This document shows, piece after piece, positions 1 to 7,604 of a DNA stretch of 42,744 bases. Every line of letters begins with the position of its first letter. Positions within the stretch are counted from its first letter, which is position 1. The DNA lies in the NCBI GenBank assembly GCA_950075865.1, contig CATMVA010000018.1:2925-45668 (forward strand), written 5' to 3'. Made by a program: the position numbers and the translations under genes. This DNA is from an uncultured Oscillospiraceae bacterium (GTDB taxonomy: Bacteria > Bacillota > Clostridia > Oscillospirales > Oscillospiraceae). The notes beneath the pieces were generated by a model, which searched no databases, had not been told where the DNA came from, and worked only from the letters and a program-made list of their open reading frames with translations.

Positions 1-2
1 CC

Positions 3-91
3 GGTTTTGAGGGTGGTTTCACGCCCTCTGCTTTTTGACCGCCTTTTGGGGGAGTTTTGAGGTCGCTTTCGCCGGTTTTGAGGGTGGTTTC
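3..91. repeat. Short tandem GC-skewed repeat after the vanW-like gene
   Basis: Two identical 18-base copies of GGTTTTGAGGGTGGTTTC lie at 3-20 and 74-91, with a diverged copy (AGTTTTGAGGTCGCTTTC) at 53-70. The second copy runs into the stop codon of the minus-strand vanW-like gene. Read on the minus strand the units would encode Lys-Pro-Pro-Ser-like peptides. The same 18-mer recurs once inside the class C sortase gene at 37418-37435. I see no terminator hairpin here. It may be a dispersed repeat or a decayed low-complexity coding tail. Confidence 0.7.
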
Positions 92-1745
92 ACTCATCCG
101 CTTCCACGGGGGCCAGGGTCTGGCGTCCGGTGTTGGGATCGATACCCAGCGCGGCGGCGTCTTCGGGGTTATAGAGGATCACCCCGTTCCTGGCGTGGTA
201 GTTATCCTTGTGGAGGTAAACTGTGTCCACCACGTTGCCGTCCTGATCCACCAGCTTGTTGTAAGCCTCGGCGCTCACCGCATTGTAGGCGGTGCGGCTG
301 CTGTCCTTCCGGGTGGTCCCACGGGGAACGCTCTCGTCGGGCTCGTAGACCGTTTCGGCGTATTTGGTCACCACCCGGTTGGTGCTGTATGGTTCCCCGT
401 GGATGCCGGTGGTGTCAGTGCCGTGGAGGACCACATGGAGATCACTCCCGCTGTCCACCCAGGCCTGGATCTTCACGGGATACTCCGTGTTGTTTTTGAA
501 CTTGAAGTCGATCTCGCTCCCGGCCACTGTAGCGTCCAGGCCTGCGGGGATATAGCTTGGCTCATAGCCGTGAGGGGTACGCTCCACGGTCTCCAGATTG
601 GCCCGGAGGGTGGCAAGGTACAGGGTAGAAGCTCCCTGGCACACGCCGCCCCCGGCGGTGAGCACCGTTTTGCCCCCCTGATAGGCCGCCCCCATGCCGT
701 ATCCCTTCTCGGTCTCGTAGGGACCGCAGGTGGCCAGGTAGGAAAAGACCTCGCCGGGCAGCAGAATGGTGTCGTTCAGATACTGCCCGGCCAGCTTCAC
801 GTTGCCCCGCCGGCTGGCAGTACCTCCCACATGGGTGGAGGCCTCCCCCAGCACATCCCGGTAAAGGAGGGCGTTCAGGGCCTCGGTGGTCAGCTCCGGC
901 TGGGTCAGGGTCAAAGGGATCCGGCACGCCTCCCCCTCAGCGGTCCGGGCCAGGGCGGTCCGGGCCTTCTCCGGGTCGAAGTCCCGTCCCACCACCGACG
1001 GAACTACCTGGCGGCTCACCGAGTCCACATAGGCGTCGTGAACTTCGGTCCGGACCGCCTGACGGATGGCCTCGAAGTCAGGCTCGGCGGGCGGATTTCC
1101 CTCGGCGAGGAGGGCGGTCACGGGGAGCACATCCCCCACGCTCCCGTTCAAAAGCCCGGTCATCCGCTCCTCCAGAGCGGCAAAGAGAGGGCCCCGGTCC
1201 AGCATACGGCCGGCGCGGCCCTTGGTAAAGACCAGCTCGTCCTCATCCACCGTCCAGGTGGTGGCCAGGTCTGGGTCGTCGGTCCGGGCGGCCGCCGCCA
1301 GCACGGCGGAAGGGGTCCCGTTCAGAAAAACCGCGGCCGGATACCGCTCCCGGCCCAGAAGAGCCCCCAGAAGCCGGAGCCCCCGGACTGGGAAGGACAC
1401 CGACTGGGCTTGGGCCATCTGCCGGACCGACTGGGCGGCGTCAAAGGTAAAATCAGTCCCGGGAACAGCGTAGGTACTTCCCTCGCAGAAAAACTCTGCC
1501 TGAAGGCCCTCCAGCCGGGCGGTGACGGCCCCCTTCAGTGTCCGGACAGCCTCCTCCTGTGTCATCCCACCCACATCCACTCCGGCCAGGGTGGTGCGGG
1601 GCAGCAGCTTCCCGCCAGCACCCGCCGCGGCGCACAGGGCAAAATAGCAGAACATCAGGGTGACAAAAACAGCAGCCACGGCAACGGCCGCCCGCCGTTT
1701 GACCCAAGGGGCCCGCACACCCGCGTCTTTCTTCTCTCCGGACAT
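90..1745 (-). CDS. VanW family cell-wall protein with YoaR-like domain
   Basis: A 551-aa protein with one N-terminal membrane segment (about residues 17-40), probably anchored in the membrane and facing outward. Residues about 55-300 contain the 'GVDVGGMTQEEA' pattern of YoaR-like putative peptidoglycan-binding domains. Residues about 310-450 form a VanW domain, with 'LLPGEVFSY', 'GKTVLTAGGGVCQGASTLY' and 'EYPVKI'. The family is common in spore-forming Firmicutes; its biochemical role is unsettled and it is not evidence of vancomycin resistance by itself. The start follows a GGAGG seven bases upstream. A promoter (TTGCTT-N17-TATAAT) lies 84 bases upstream. The gene is transcribed alone, divergently from the xpaC-like gene. 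Confidence 0.88.
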   Translation of the reverse strand: MSGEKKDAGVRAPWVKRRAAVAVAAVFVTLMFCYFALCAAAGAGGKLLPRTTLAGVDVGGMTQEEAVRTLKGAVTARLEGLQAEFFCEGSTYAVPGTDFTFDAAQSVRQMAQAQSVSFPVRGLRLLGALLGRERYPAAVFLNGTPSAVLAAAARTDDPDLATTWTVDEDELVFTKGRAGRMLDRGPLFAALEERMTGLLNGSVGDVLPVTALLAEGNPPAEPDFEAIRQAVRTEVHDAYVDSVSRQVVPSVVGRDFDPEKARTALARTAEGEACRIPLTLTQPELTTEALNALLYRDVLGEASTHVGGTASRRGNVKLAGQYLNDTILLPGEVFSYLATCGPYETEKGYGMGAAYQGGKTVLTAGGGVCQGASTLYLATLRANLETVERTPHGYEPSYIPAGLDATVAGSEIDFKFKNNTEYPVKIQAWVDSGSDLHVVLHGTDTTGIHGEPYSTNRVVTKYAETVYEPDESVPRGTTRKDSSRTAYNAVSAEAYNKLVDQDGNVVDTVYLHKDNYHARNGVILYNPEDAAALGIDPNTGRQTLAPVEADE

Positions 1746-1828
1746 CTCTCCACCTCCGACAAATATGTACGTCAGGAGCGGAAGATCGGATCCGCCCGGT
1801 ATCTCCGGTATTGCAACGGTCAGTAGTT

Positions 1829-1857
1829 ATTATATGTATTTTTCTCCGAAAAAGCAA
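1829..1857 (-). promoter_or_regulatory. Sigma-A-type promoter of the vanW-like gene
   Basis: On the minus strand TTGCTT (1852-1857) is followed after 17 bases by a perfect TATAAT (1829-1834). The only gene downstream is the vanW-like CDS starting at 1745. Confidence 0.6.
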
Positions 1858-1903
1858 TCCAACTTTTCTTTCCTGTTTTTAAGCTTTCCAGCAGGTTTTT
1901 TTC

Positions 1904-1932
1904 TTTACTTTCCAGGCGATTCGTTGTATGAT
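1904..1932 (+). promoter_or_regulatory. Sigma-A-type promoter of the xpaC-like gene
   Basis: TTTACT (1904-1909), a 17-base spacer and TATGAT (1927-1932) precede the ATG at 1965. AGGAGG lies six bases before that ATG. The promoter is divergent from that of the vanW-like gene. Confidence 0.6.
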
Positions 1933-1964
1933 AGGATATATTCTTTCCGGTCAGGAGGCGCCCT

Positions 1965-3215
1965 ATGTCCCCCAAACAAAATTCCAATATCCCATGGTGG
2001 GCCATTGTCCTTGGCTTCATGACCTTCCCACCCATCGGGTTTATCCTGCTCTTTCTGAGCATTGCGGGGGTCCAGATCCCCAGAGGCTCCAACAAAAATG
2101 TGGACTGGAGCAGTTACCGCCGCCAGAGCGGCACTACCGGCACCTACCGGGCTCCGGACGGCAGGACCACCACCTTCCAGCACGGCACAGCACAGGGAAG
2201 CGCTGCTCAGGGCGGCACCATCTACACCGGCCAGGTCCGGCCGGGCGCCCAGCAGGCAAACGGGGCGGCCCAGGCCCAAAGGACCACCCCGCCGCCCCAG
2301 GCGGCCCCCAAGAAGACCAAAAAGAAGTCCCGGTTCAAGATCAGGGGCAACGGACTGGCCGGCGTTCTGTCCGCCACCGGTATGGGGATGAGCTTTGTCT
2401 CCCTCATCGGTCTGGTGGATGAACTCTCCTTCGCTCTGGAATACGGCCTTCTGCGGCACATGAGCGACTGGTTCCCCTGGTTCGGCTTCCTCTGCGCGGG
2501 AATCTTCACCGCGGGCACCGGCATTGCCATGAGCCGGAAGCAGAAGCGGCTGCGGCTCTATCTGGGGGTCATCGGCACCCGGCAGTCGGTCTTTATCTCC
2601 GATTTAGCCTCCACCGCCGGGGTGAGCGAGAAGAAGGTCATCGGCGACCTCCAGGATTTCCTGGCCGACGGCACCTTCCCCCCGGGTTACATCGACAGGG
2701 CTTCGGGGCGGCTGGTCTTTACCGACCAGGGCTACGCCTCCCCTGAGCCCGAGGTCAAAAAGGAGGCTCCCAAAAAGGCCGAGGAGCCCAAGAAGGAGGA
2801 CCCGGACGACGCCCTCCTGCGCCAGATCCGGGAGGTCAACGACGCCATTGCCGACGAGATGATGAGCCGGAAGATCGACCGAATCGGGGAGATCACGGGC
2901 AGGATCCTGGACTATCAGCGCCGGAACCCGGCCAAGGCCCCCGAGCTGCGGCAGTTCCTGAACTATTATCTCCCCACCACTTTGAAGATCCTCAACGCCT
3001 ATGCCCAGATGGAGGCTCAGGGGGTGGAGGGAGAAAACATCTCGACCGCCAAGGACCGCATCGAGGGCATGATGGATAAGGTGGTGGAGGGCTTCGAGAA
3101 GCAGCTGGACCAGCTCTTCAGGACCGACGCCATGGACATCACCACCGATGTGGAGGTGCTGGAGCGGATGCTGGACAAGGACGGGCTGGGGTCCGGGATG
3201 ACCATGGGCGGATAA
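1965..3215 (+). CDS. XpaC-like membrane protein (5-bromo-4-chloroindolyl phosphate hydrolysis family)
   Basis: A 416-aa protein. It has a hydrophobic N-terminal segment (about residues 11-35), then a low-complexity Thr/Ala/Gln/Pro linker (about 50-105) ending in a basic KKTKKK patch. Two more hydrophobic stretches follow (about 122-145 and 165-188). A winged-helix-like region and a Lys/Glu/Pro linker (about 260-283) lead to an alpha-helical C-terminal domain (about 285-405) that resembles the XpaC family. Despite the family name, its true function is not established; relatives often sit beside tellurite-resistance TelA proteins, but no telA is present here. The gene is monocistronic, with its own promoter and a strong terminator. 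The family call rests on overall layout rather than a catalytic motif. Confidence 0.65.
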   Translation: MSPKQNSNIPWWAIVLGFMTFPPIGFILLFLSIAGVQIPRGSNKNVDWSSYRRQSGTTGTYRAPDGRTTTFQHGTAQGSAAQGGTIYTGQVRPGAQQANGAAQAQRTTPPPQAAPKKTKKKSRFKIRGNGLAGVLSATGMGMSFVSLIGLVDELSFALEYGLLRHMSDWFPWFGFLCAGIFTAGTGIAMSRKQKRLRLYLGVIGTRQSVFISDLASTAGVSEKKVIGDLQDFLADGTFPPGYIDRASGRLVFTDQGYASPEPEVKKEAPKKAEEPKKEDPDDALLRQIREVNDAIADEMMSRKIDRIGEITGRILDYQRRNPAKAPELRQFLNYYLPTTLKILNAYAQMEAQGVEGENISTAKDRIEGMMDKVVEGFEKQLDQLFRTDAMDITTDVEVLERMLDKDGLGSGMTMGG

Positions 3216-3228
3216 AAGGAAATACAGC

Positions 3229-3267
3229 AAGAAGACCTCTCCGCGAAGGCGGAGGGGTCTTCTTTTT
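3229..3267 (+). terminator. Intrinsic terminator of the xpaC-like gene
   Basis: A 16-bp stem (3229-3244 with 3249-3264, one G-T pair) with a GAAG loop is followed by a T run. It starts 13 bases after the stop codon. Confidence 0.9.
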
Positions 3268-3311
3268 GAGAGATGCGCAGGCGGCGCTACTTCGGGCAGG
3301 ATGGCCGGGGC

Positions 3312-3333
3312 GGGCCGATGAGGACACCGGCCC
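3312..3333. repeat. Dispersed intergenic hairpin repeat, copy 1
   Basis: GGGCCGATG-AGGA-CACCGGCCC followed by CTAC. It is closely related to 7583-7604 and, in the opposite orientation, to 7531-7552. Like the 7583 copy it lies immediately 3' of a minus-strand gene, and the similarity runs on to the stop codon at 3352. Confidence 0.75.
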
Positions 3334-3351
3334 CTACGAAGGGTATGAGGG

Positions 3352-4014
3352 TCACAGCTCCTTTTTCAGGTAGATCCCCACTGAGATGTGGTAGGAGATC
3401 CAGAAGAGAAGGGCGGCGATCATGACTGGGGCTGCCAGCAGAAGGGCGGGAGGCAGGGCGGTGACCGCCTTGTCCAGACCGGACAGGTCCAGGCTGCCCT
3501 TTTCGGTCAGCCAGGACAGGAGGGCCATGCCGCCGAAGCAGGTGACGAAGATGATCATGGAGATGACCCGGCTTTTCTCGGAGCCGAACTTGAAAATCAC
3601 GGGCAGGATCACGCTGTCCAGCAGGAGGCCCACCAGACAGATCGCGGCGGAGACCGCCAAAGGCTCCCACCAGACGCTGACCTGGGCCTTGCCGAACCAG
3701 GTCACCCCCAGGCTGACCAGGGCGGCGACCACGCCTCCCACCCCCAGAAGAATGAGGGCGAAGAGGTAGCGGGCGGTGACCACGCCCTTCCGCCCCACGG
3801 GGGAGGCCCCGGCAAATTTGTCCCAGCGGGCCTGCTCGTCGTAGGCGAAGGCCGACATGGGCCCCATGGCCCCCAGCATCACCGCGAAGCCGGAAATAAT
3901 GGAGTAGGTGAAGGTGCCCGTGAGGGCAAAGAAGGCGTAGACCGCCATGAGGAACACATAGTACCGCAAGGTCTTTTTCAGCACCAGAAAGTCTTTCAGA
4001 ATGAGGCCGGTCAT
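3352..4014 (-). CDS. ABC-2 type transporter permease
   Basis: A 220-aa integral membrane protein with about six hydrophobic segments and no ATP-binding motif, in the style of ABC-2 permeases encoded with GntR/YtrA-type regulators. The open frame extends upstream, but ATG 4014 is chosen because it overlaps the stop of the ATPase gene in an ATGA junction, indicating translational coupling. The substrate cannot be read from sequence. Homologous three-gene operons in Firmicutes respond to cell-envelope or antibiotic stress. A dispersed hairpin repeat follows the stop. Confidence 0.85.
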   Translation of the reverse strand: MTGLILKDFLVLKKTLRYYVFLMAVYAFFALTGTFTYSIISGFAVMLGAMGPMSAFAYDEQARWDKFAGASPVGRKGVVTARYLFALILLGVGGVVAALVSLGVTWFGKAQVSVWWEPLAVSAAICLVGLLLDSVILPVIFKFGSEKSRVISMIIFVTCFGGMALLSWLTEKGSLDLSGLDKAVTALPPALLLAAPVMIAALLFWISYHISVGIYLKKEL

Positions 4015-4871
4015 TTTTGCTCCCCCTTTACCGTCAATACCATAATATCGTCCAGGCTTACCGGGTCCACCGTCAGGTGAGGATACCGCCGCTTCAGCTC
4101 GTGGCGGTCCTTCACCAGGGCCTCGCAGCCGAACTGGTTCTCCCGCACACCGCCCAGCAGGGCTTTGTCCACCCCGGCGAGCTGTTCCTTGGAGCACAGC
4201 AGCTTGCCGTACTGCTCGAGCAGCAGATCCTTCTCCCCCTGGAGGAGGACCTTTCCCCTGTGGAGGTAGATGATGGAGTCGGCTACCTTTTCCAGGTCGG
4301 TGGTGATGTGGCTGGACATGAGGATGGCATGGTCCTCGTCCTTGATGAAGGCAAAGAACTCATCCAAAATCTCGTCCCGGACCACCGGGTCCAGCCCCGA
4401 GGTGGGCTCATCCAGAATGAGCAGCCTGGGGTGGTGGGCCAGGGCGGCGGCGATGGAGAGCTTCATTCGCATACCCTTGGAGAACTCCTTCAGAAACAGG
4501 TTCCGGGGCAGGTCATAGCGCTTTAGCAGCTCCTGATAGAGATTTTTGTCCCATTTTTGATAGATGCGGGACAGGACATTCCCCACCATGTCGGCGGTGA
4601 GGGTATCGTGGAAGCCGGTCTCGTCCAGCACCACCCCGATGTCCTCCTTCACCAGCCGTTCCTCTTTAATGTTGTCCCGTTCCAGCAGGGCGATCTCGCC
4701 CCTGTCCCGGTGGATCAGGTTCAGGATGCACTTGAGGGTGGTGGATTTGCCCGCCCCGTTCTCCCCGATGAGCCCCACGATGGTGCCGCCGGGCACTGTG
4801 AAGGACACGTCGTCCAGCTTGAAAAGCTGGTATTTTTTCGTGAGGTTCCTTACCTCAATGGCATTTTTCAT
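4011..4871 (-). CDS. ABC transporter ATP-binding protein
   Basis: A 286-aa ATPase that should energise the permease encoded next to it. Walker A 'GENGAGKST', a signature region 'FSKGMRMKLSIAAAL' (diverged from LSGGQ, as is usual in YtrB/BcrA-like ATPases), Walker B 'LLILDEPTSGLD' and the H-loop 'SSHI' are all present. The C-terminal ~80 residues form an extension typical of this subgroup. ATG 4871 is preferred over the ATG at 4886 because the Shine-Dalgarno GGAGGAG (4877-4883) lies between them, at correct spacing only for 4871. The gene starts two bases after the regulator's stop and overlaps the permease by four bases. Confidence 0.93.
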   Translation of the reverse strand: MKNAIEVRNLTKKYQLFKLDDVSFTVPGGTIVGLIGENGAGKSTTLKCILNLIHRDRGEIALLERDNIKEERLVKEDIGVVLDETGFHDTLTADMVGNVLSRIYQKWDKNLYQELLKRYDLPRNLFLKEFSKGMRMKLSIAAALAHHPRLLILDEPTSGLDPVVRDEILDEFFAFIKDEDHAILMSSHITTDLEKVADSIIYLHRGKVLLQGEKDLLLEQYGKLLCSKEQLAGVDKALLGGVRENQFGCEALVKDRHELKRRYPHLTVDPVSLDDIMVLTVKGEQK

Positions 4872-4872
4872 G

Positions 4873-5247
4873 TTATTCTCCTCCATAAAGGATGTTCAGC
4901 GTTTCGGTCAGTTCCTCCAGAGTTACGCCCCCGGTGCGGGCGGCATCCACCGCCTTCTGGAGGTGTTCCTCGGCCTGGCGCAGGGCGCTCTCCTTCACCA
5001 GCTCCAGATTCCGGGGGGCCACAAAACAGCCCTTCCCCGGCACCGTGGTGATGAAGCCCTCCCGCTCCAGCTCCTCATAGGCGCGTTTGGTGGTGATGAC
5101 GCTGATCCGCAGCTCCCGGGCCAACAGCCGCATGGAGGGCAGGGCCTCCCCCTCCCGCAGCTCCCCCCGCAGGATCAGGCCCTTGACCTGCTGGGTGATC
5201 TGGTCATAGATCGGGGCGTCCCCCGTGTTGCGAATGATGATGTTCAT
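4873..5247 (-). CDS. GntR family (YtrA-type) transcriptional regulator
   Basis: A 124-aa protein. The N-terminal winged helix-turn-helix spans about residues 8-75 ('PIYDQITQQVKGLILRGEL', 'LPSMRLLARELRIS', 'TTKRAYEELEREGFI', 'GKGCFV'). A short helical C-terminus (about 45 residues) replaces a ligand-binding domain, as in the YtrA subfamily. ATG 5247 has GGAGGG five bases upstream; the longer open frame back to 5310 overlaps the promoter and is rejected. It is the first gene of the operon with the ATPase and permease. An 11-bp perfect palindrome around its own -10 box suggests autoregulation, with release by an unknown signal. Confidence 0.92.
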   Translation of the reverse strand: MNIIIRNTGDAPIYDQITQQVKGLILRGELREGEALPSMRLLARELRISVITTKRAYEELEREGFITTVPGKGCFVAPRNLELVKESALRQAEEHLQKAVDAARTGGVTLEELTETLNILYGGE

Positions 5248-5261
5248 GTCATCCCTCCAAC

Positions 5262-5310
5262 TGTATCTATCGGATATACACAGTATAGACGATAGATACA
5301 TGGTTGTCAA
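5262..5310 (-). promoter_or_regulatory. Consensus promoter with palindromic operator for the GntR-ABC operon
   Basis: On the minus strand TTGACA (5305-5310), 17 bases, then TATACT (5282-5287). A perfect inverted repeat, TGTATCTATCG (5262-5272) and CGATAGATACA (5290-5300), brackets the -10 element. A GntR dimer bound here would block RNA polymerase. Confidence 0.8.
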
Positions 5311-5320
5311 GAGGGAAATA

Positions 5321-5360
5321 CAAAAAAACCGCCCTGTGAGGAAAACCTCACAGGGCGGTT
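5321..5360 (-). terminator. Terminator of the rpsF-ssb-rpsR operon
   Basis: A perfect 15-bp stem (5327-5341 with 5346-5360) and a four-base loop, followed on the minus strand by a seven-T run (5322-5328). Confidence 0.92.
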
Positions 5361-5372
5361 TGTGTTCCGATC

Positions 5373-5630
5373 TCAGTCGGTGACGTAGGGCAGCAGGGCG
5401 ATCTGGCGGGCCCGCTTCACGGCCACGGTCAGCTCCCGCTGATGCATGGCGCAGGTGCCGGTGGTCCGGCGGGGCAGGATCTTGGACCGCTCGGAGAGGA
5501 ACTTCTTCAGCTTCCCGGCGTCCTTGTAGTCGATGTGCTCCACCTTGTCGGCGCAGAAGGTGCAGACCTTGCGGCGCTTGCGGCCGCGGGGGCGCAGGTC
5601 CTTGCCGGCGTTATTCTCCATCGTAGGCAT
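5373..5630 (-). CDS. rpsR: 30S ribosomal protein S18
   Basis: An 85-aa protein of the small ribosomal subunit that pairs with S6 on the platform. The characteristic segments '[23 protein letters not shown]', '[18 protein letters not shown]' and 'ALLPYV' are present. Cys residues in 'CTFC' and 'TCAMH' could form the metal-binding version seen in some S18 proteins; this is inference. AAGGAGG lies 10 bases before the chosen ATG; the ATG three codons later is too far away. It is the last gene of rpsF-ssb-rpsR, followed by a strong terminator. Confidence 0.97.
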   Translation of the reverse strand: MPTMENNAGKDLRPRGRKRRKVCTFCADKVEHIDYKDAGKLKKFLSERSKILPRRTTGTCAMHQRELTVAVKRARQIALLPYVTD

Positions 5631-5665
5631 AACGGATAAACCTCCTTATTAGTCAGATAAGGCCG

Positions 5666-6124
5666 TCAGAACGGCAGGTCGCCGTCATCATCGGCCAGGT
5701 CGGCAAACTGGTCCTCCCCGGCGGGCATCTCGTACCCGGCGGAGGGCTGTCTGGGGGCGGGAGCGGCATAAGCCGACGGGCTGTAGCCACCGTCGCCCTC
5801 CCGGCGGGAATCGCCGAAATAGACGTTTTCAGCCACCACGTCGGCGGCGGTGCGCTTGTTGCCGTCCCGGTCGGTGTACTGACGGATCTGGAGCCGGCCC
5901 TCCACCACGGCCATGCGGCCCTTGGCGAAGTAGCGGCTGACGAACTCAGCGGTCTGACGCCAGGCGACTACGTTGATGAAGTCGGTCTCCCGCTCGCCAG
6001 TCTGCTTGTTTTTAAAGTCCCGATCCACGGCCAGGCGCATGGTGACCACGGTCACACCGCCGGGGGTGGTACGGAGCTCCGGGTCGGCCACCAGCCGGCC
6101 CATGATGGTGATGTGATTGAGCAT
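5666..6124 (-). CDS. ssb: Single-stranded DNA-binding protein
   Basis: A 152-aa protein that coats single-stranded DNA in replication and repair. The OB fold spans residues 1-105 ('MLNHITIMGRLVADPELR', 'ETDFINVVAWRQTAEFV', 'GRMAVVEGRLQIRQYTDRDG'). A disordered Gly/Ala/Pro/Ser linker follows, ending in the acidic tip 'DDDGDLPF', the docking site for partner proteins in this family. AAGGGGG stands six bases before the start. It lies between rpsF and rpsR in the conserved Firmicute order. Confidence 0.97.
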   Translation of the reverse strand: MLNHITIMGRLVADPELRTTPGGVTVVTMRLAVDRDFKNKQTGERETDFINVVAWRQTAEFVSRYFAKGRMAVVEGRLQIRQYTDRDGNKRTAADVVAENVYFGDSRREGDGGYSPSAYAAPAPRQPSAGYEMPAGEDQFADLADDDGDLPF

Positions 6125-6135
6125 ATGCGTCCCCC

Positions 6136-6432
6136 TTACTCGTCCAGACAGACGATGATGGAACGCATCACGCCGTCGGTGATCCGGAAGATACGATCCA
6201 GCTCAGCGGGGAAGGCGTTCGCGGCGGTGAAGGTCATACGGACGTAGTGACCCTCGTCCTGGTCCTGAATGGGATAGGCCAGACGCTTTTTGCCCCACTC
6301 ATCGACTTCCACCTGGGTGGCGTTGCTCTCGGCCAGGGCCTTGAACTTCTCCACCAGGGCGGCGGTGTCCTCCTCGTTCTTGCGGGGGTCGATGATATAC
6401 ACCGCCTCATAGTTCGCGCTCAGTTTTGCCAT
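6136..6432 (-). CDS. rpsF: 30S ribosomal protein S6
   Basis: A 98-aa ribosomal protein. 'YEAVYIIDPRKNEED', 'VDEWGKKRLAYPIQDQDEGHYV' and 'RITDGVMRSIIV' are typical of S6. The start at 6432 is set by AAGGAGG nine bases upstream; the open frame extends 17 codons further without an initiation signal. It is the first gene of rpsF-ssb-rpsR, 11 bases before ssb. A consensus promoter and a leader hairpin lie upstream. In many bacteria the S6:S18 complex binds its own mRNA leader. Confidence 0.97.
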   Translation of the reverse strand: MAKLSANYEAVYIIDPRKNEEDTAALVEKFKALAESNATQVEVDEWGKKRLAYPIQDQDEGHYVRMTFTAANAFPAELDRIFRITDGVMRSIIVCLDE

Positions 6433-6459
6433 GTTCTTGCACCTCCTTATGGACTGTTG

Positions 6460-6481
6460 GCCCCCAATCTCCGTTGGGAGC
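6460..6481 (-). promoter_or_regulatory. Leader hairpin of rpsF (possible S6:S18 autoregulatory site)
   Basis: The minus-strand RNA can form an 8-bp stem (GCTCCCAA with TTGGGGGC, one G-U pair) with loop CGGAGA, 28 bases before the rpsF start. S6:S18 leader motifs are known at this place in many phyla. I cannot confirm the conserved loop from memory, so the regulatory role is a guess. Confidence 0.35.
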
Positions 6482-6518
6482 AAGGAGCTCTGCCGTAAAA
6501 CTACAGACAGGCTATATT

Positions 6519-6546
6519 ATTATAGCGGAATTCCGTGGAATGTCAA
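6519..6546 (-). promoter_or_regulatory. Promoter of the rpsF operon
   Basis: Minus strand TTGACA (6541-6546), 16-base spacer, TATAAT (6519-6524). Both boxes are perfect, as expected for a ribosomal protein operon. Confidence 0.85.
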
Positions 6547-6592
6547 GGGATTTTCTTTCCTTTCTTTCCCCTCCCAAAGAAGAATAATAAAC

Positions 6593-6620
6593 AGGACCAT
6601 CCCAAGAGCGGGATGGTCCT
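6593..6620 (-). terminator. Terminator of galU
   Basis: An 11-bp stem (6593-6603 with 6610-6620) and a six-base loop, nine bases after the galU stop. On the minus strand the following bases are T-rich but interrupted (GTTTATTATT), so termination may be moderate. Confidence 0.7.
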
Positions 6621-6628
6621 TCGTTTTG

Positions 6629-7498
6629 TTACAGGGTCTGGGCCTTTTCCAGCAGGAAGCGGCGCAGCCACTCCCCGGTCTCGGGGTGGTCCAGGGCGAA
6701 GTCGATGGTGGCTTCCAGAAAACCCTTAAGGTTGCCGGTGTCGTAGCGGCGGCCCTCGAAATCCACGGCCAGGACCTTGCCCTGGGCGCTCAGGGTGCGC
6801 AGGCCGTCGGTGAGCTGGACCTCTCCGCCGTAGCCGGGGGCCTGGTGCTCCAGAATGTCGAAGATGTCGGGCTTCAGGACATACCGGCCCAGGATGGCGT
6901 AGTTGGAGAACTTTTCGGCCAGGGTGGGCTTCTCCTGCATGTCCCGGACGGCGAAGACATGGTCCTCCAGGGCCTCGGGCTTCACCACGCCGTACTTGGA
7001 GACGATCTCGTCGGGGACCTGCTGGACCCCCACCGCCGAGGAATCGTACTTTTCGGCGGCGGCGATGATCTGGCCGATGACCGGATTCCGGGCACGCATG
7101 ATATCGTCGCCCAGAAGGACGGCGAAGGGCTCGTCCCCCACGAAGCGCTTGGCCCGGTAGATGGCGTGGCCCAGGCCGCGGGTCTCCTTCTGGCGGACGT
7201 AGAAGATGTTGGCCAGGTCGGCGGCCTTTTTGACCTCCTCCAGCTCCTTCTCCTTGCCGGCACGCTCCAGGCGGTGCTCCAGCTCAGGGTAGTAGTCAAA
7301 GTAGTCGTCCATGGCCGACTTGGCCCGGTTGGTGACGATGAGAATGTCCTCGATGCCGGCCTCCACGGCCTCCTCCACAATGTACTGAAGCACCGGCTTG
7401 TCCACCATAGGGAGCATCTCCTTGGGCACCGTCTTGGTGGCGGGCAGCATCCGGGTCCCCAACCCGGCTGCGGGGATCACGGCCTTGCGGACTTTCAT
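6629..7498 (-). CDS. galU: UTP--glucose-1-phosphate uridylyltransferase
   Basis: A 289-aa cytoplasmic enzyme making UDP-glucose from glucose-1-phosphate and UTP for envelope glycans and lipids. The nucleotide-binding signature 'AAGLGTRMLPATKTVPKEML' (residues ~9-28), 'PVLQYIVEEAVEAGI', 'GLGHAIYRAKRFVGDEPFAVLLGDD' and 'GEVQLTDGLR' are canonical. ATG 7498 is chosen because AGGAGG lies seven bases upstream; the frame open back to 7612 covers repeat DNA. queT lies upstream on the same strand, but inverted hairpin repeats separate them, so cotranscription is uncertain. Confidence 0.96.
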   Translation of the reverse strand: MKVRKAVIPAAGLGTRMLPATKTVPKEMLPMVDKPVLQYIVEEAVEAGIEDILIVTNRAKSAMDDYFDYYPELEHRLERAGKEKELEEVKKAADLANIFYVRQKETRGLGHAIYRAKRFVGDEPFAVLLGDDIMRARNPVIGQIIAAAEKYDSSAVGVQQVPDEIVSKYGVVKPEALEDHVFAVRDMQEKPTLAEKFSNYAILGRYVLKPDIFDILEHQAPGYGGEVQLTDGLRTLSAQGKVLAVDFEGRRYDTGNLKGFLEATIDFALDHPETGEWLRRFLLEKAQTL

Positions 7499-7523
7499 GG
7501 GGCATCCTCCTTTTTGTGCTATG

Positions 7524-7604
7524 TTCGTCGGGGCAGATGTCCTCATCCGCCCTTTTTTTGACGGGATATGACAGTAAAAGGCGGGCCGGTGAAGACACCG
7601 GCCC
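7524..7604. repeat. Dispersed hairpin repeat, two inverted copies between queT and galU
   Basis: Copy 2 is GGGCCGGTG-AAGA-CACCGGCCC (7583-7604) followed by CTAC. Copy 3 is the same element in the opposite orientation (7531-7552, stem GGGCAGATG / CATCCGCCC), followed by a seven-T run at 7553-7559 that makes it terminator-like for plus-strand reading. Similarity between copy 2 and the 3312-3333 copy extends about 48 bases and includes the stop codon of the adjoining gene. Confidence 0.75.

Noticed and set aside
1..93. CRISPR-like array
   Set aside because: Repeat units are degenerate, spacing is irregular and there are no cas genes.
57..1826. Long plus-strand ORF opposite the vanW-like gene
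   Set aside because: It is the mirror of a GC-rich gene with clear domains; no ribosome-binding site and composition like noise. The same reasoning removes the long antisense ORFs opposite galU, the ABC genes, nagE, the dehydrogenase operon and the pilin genes.
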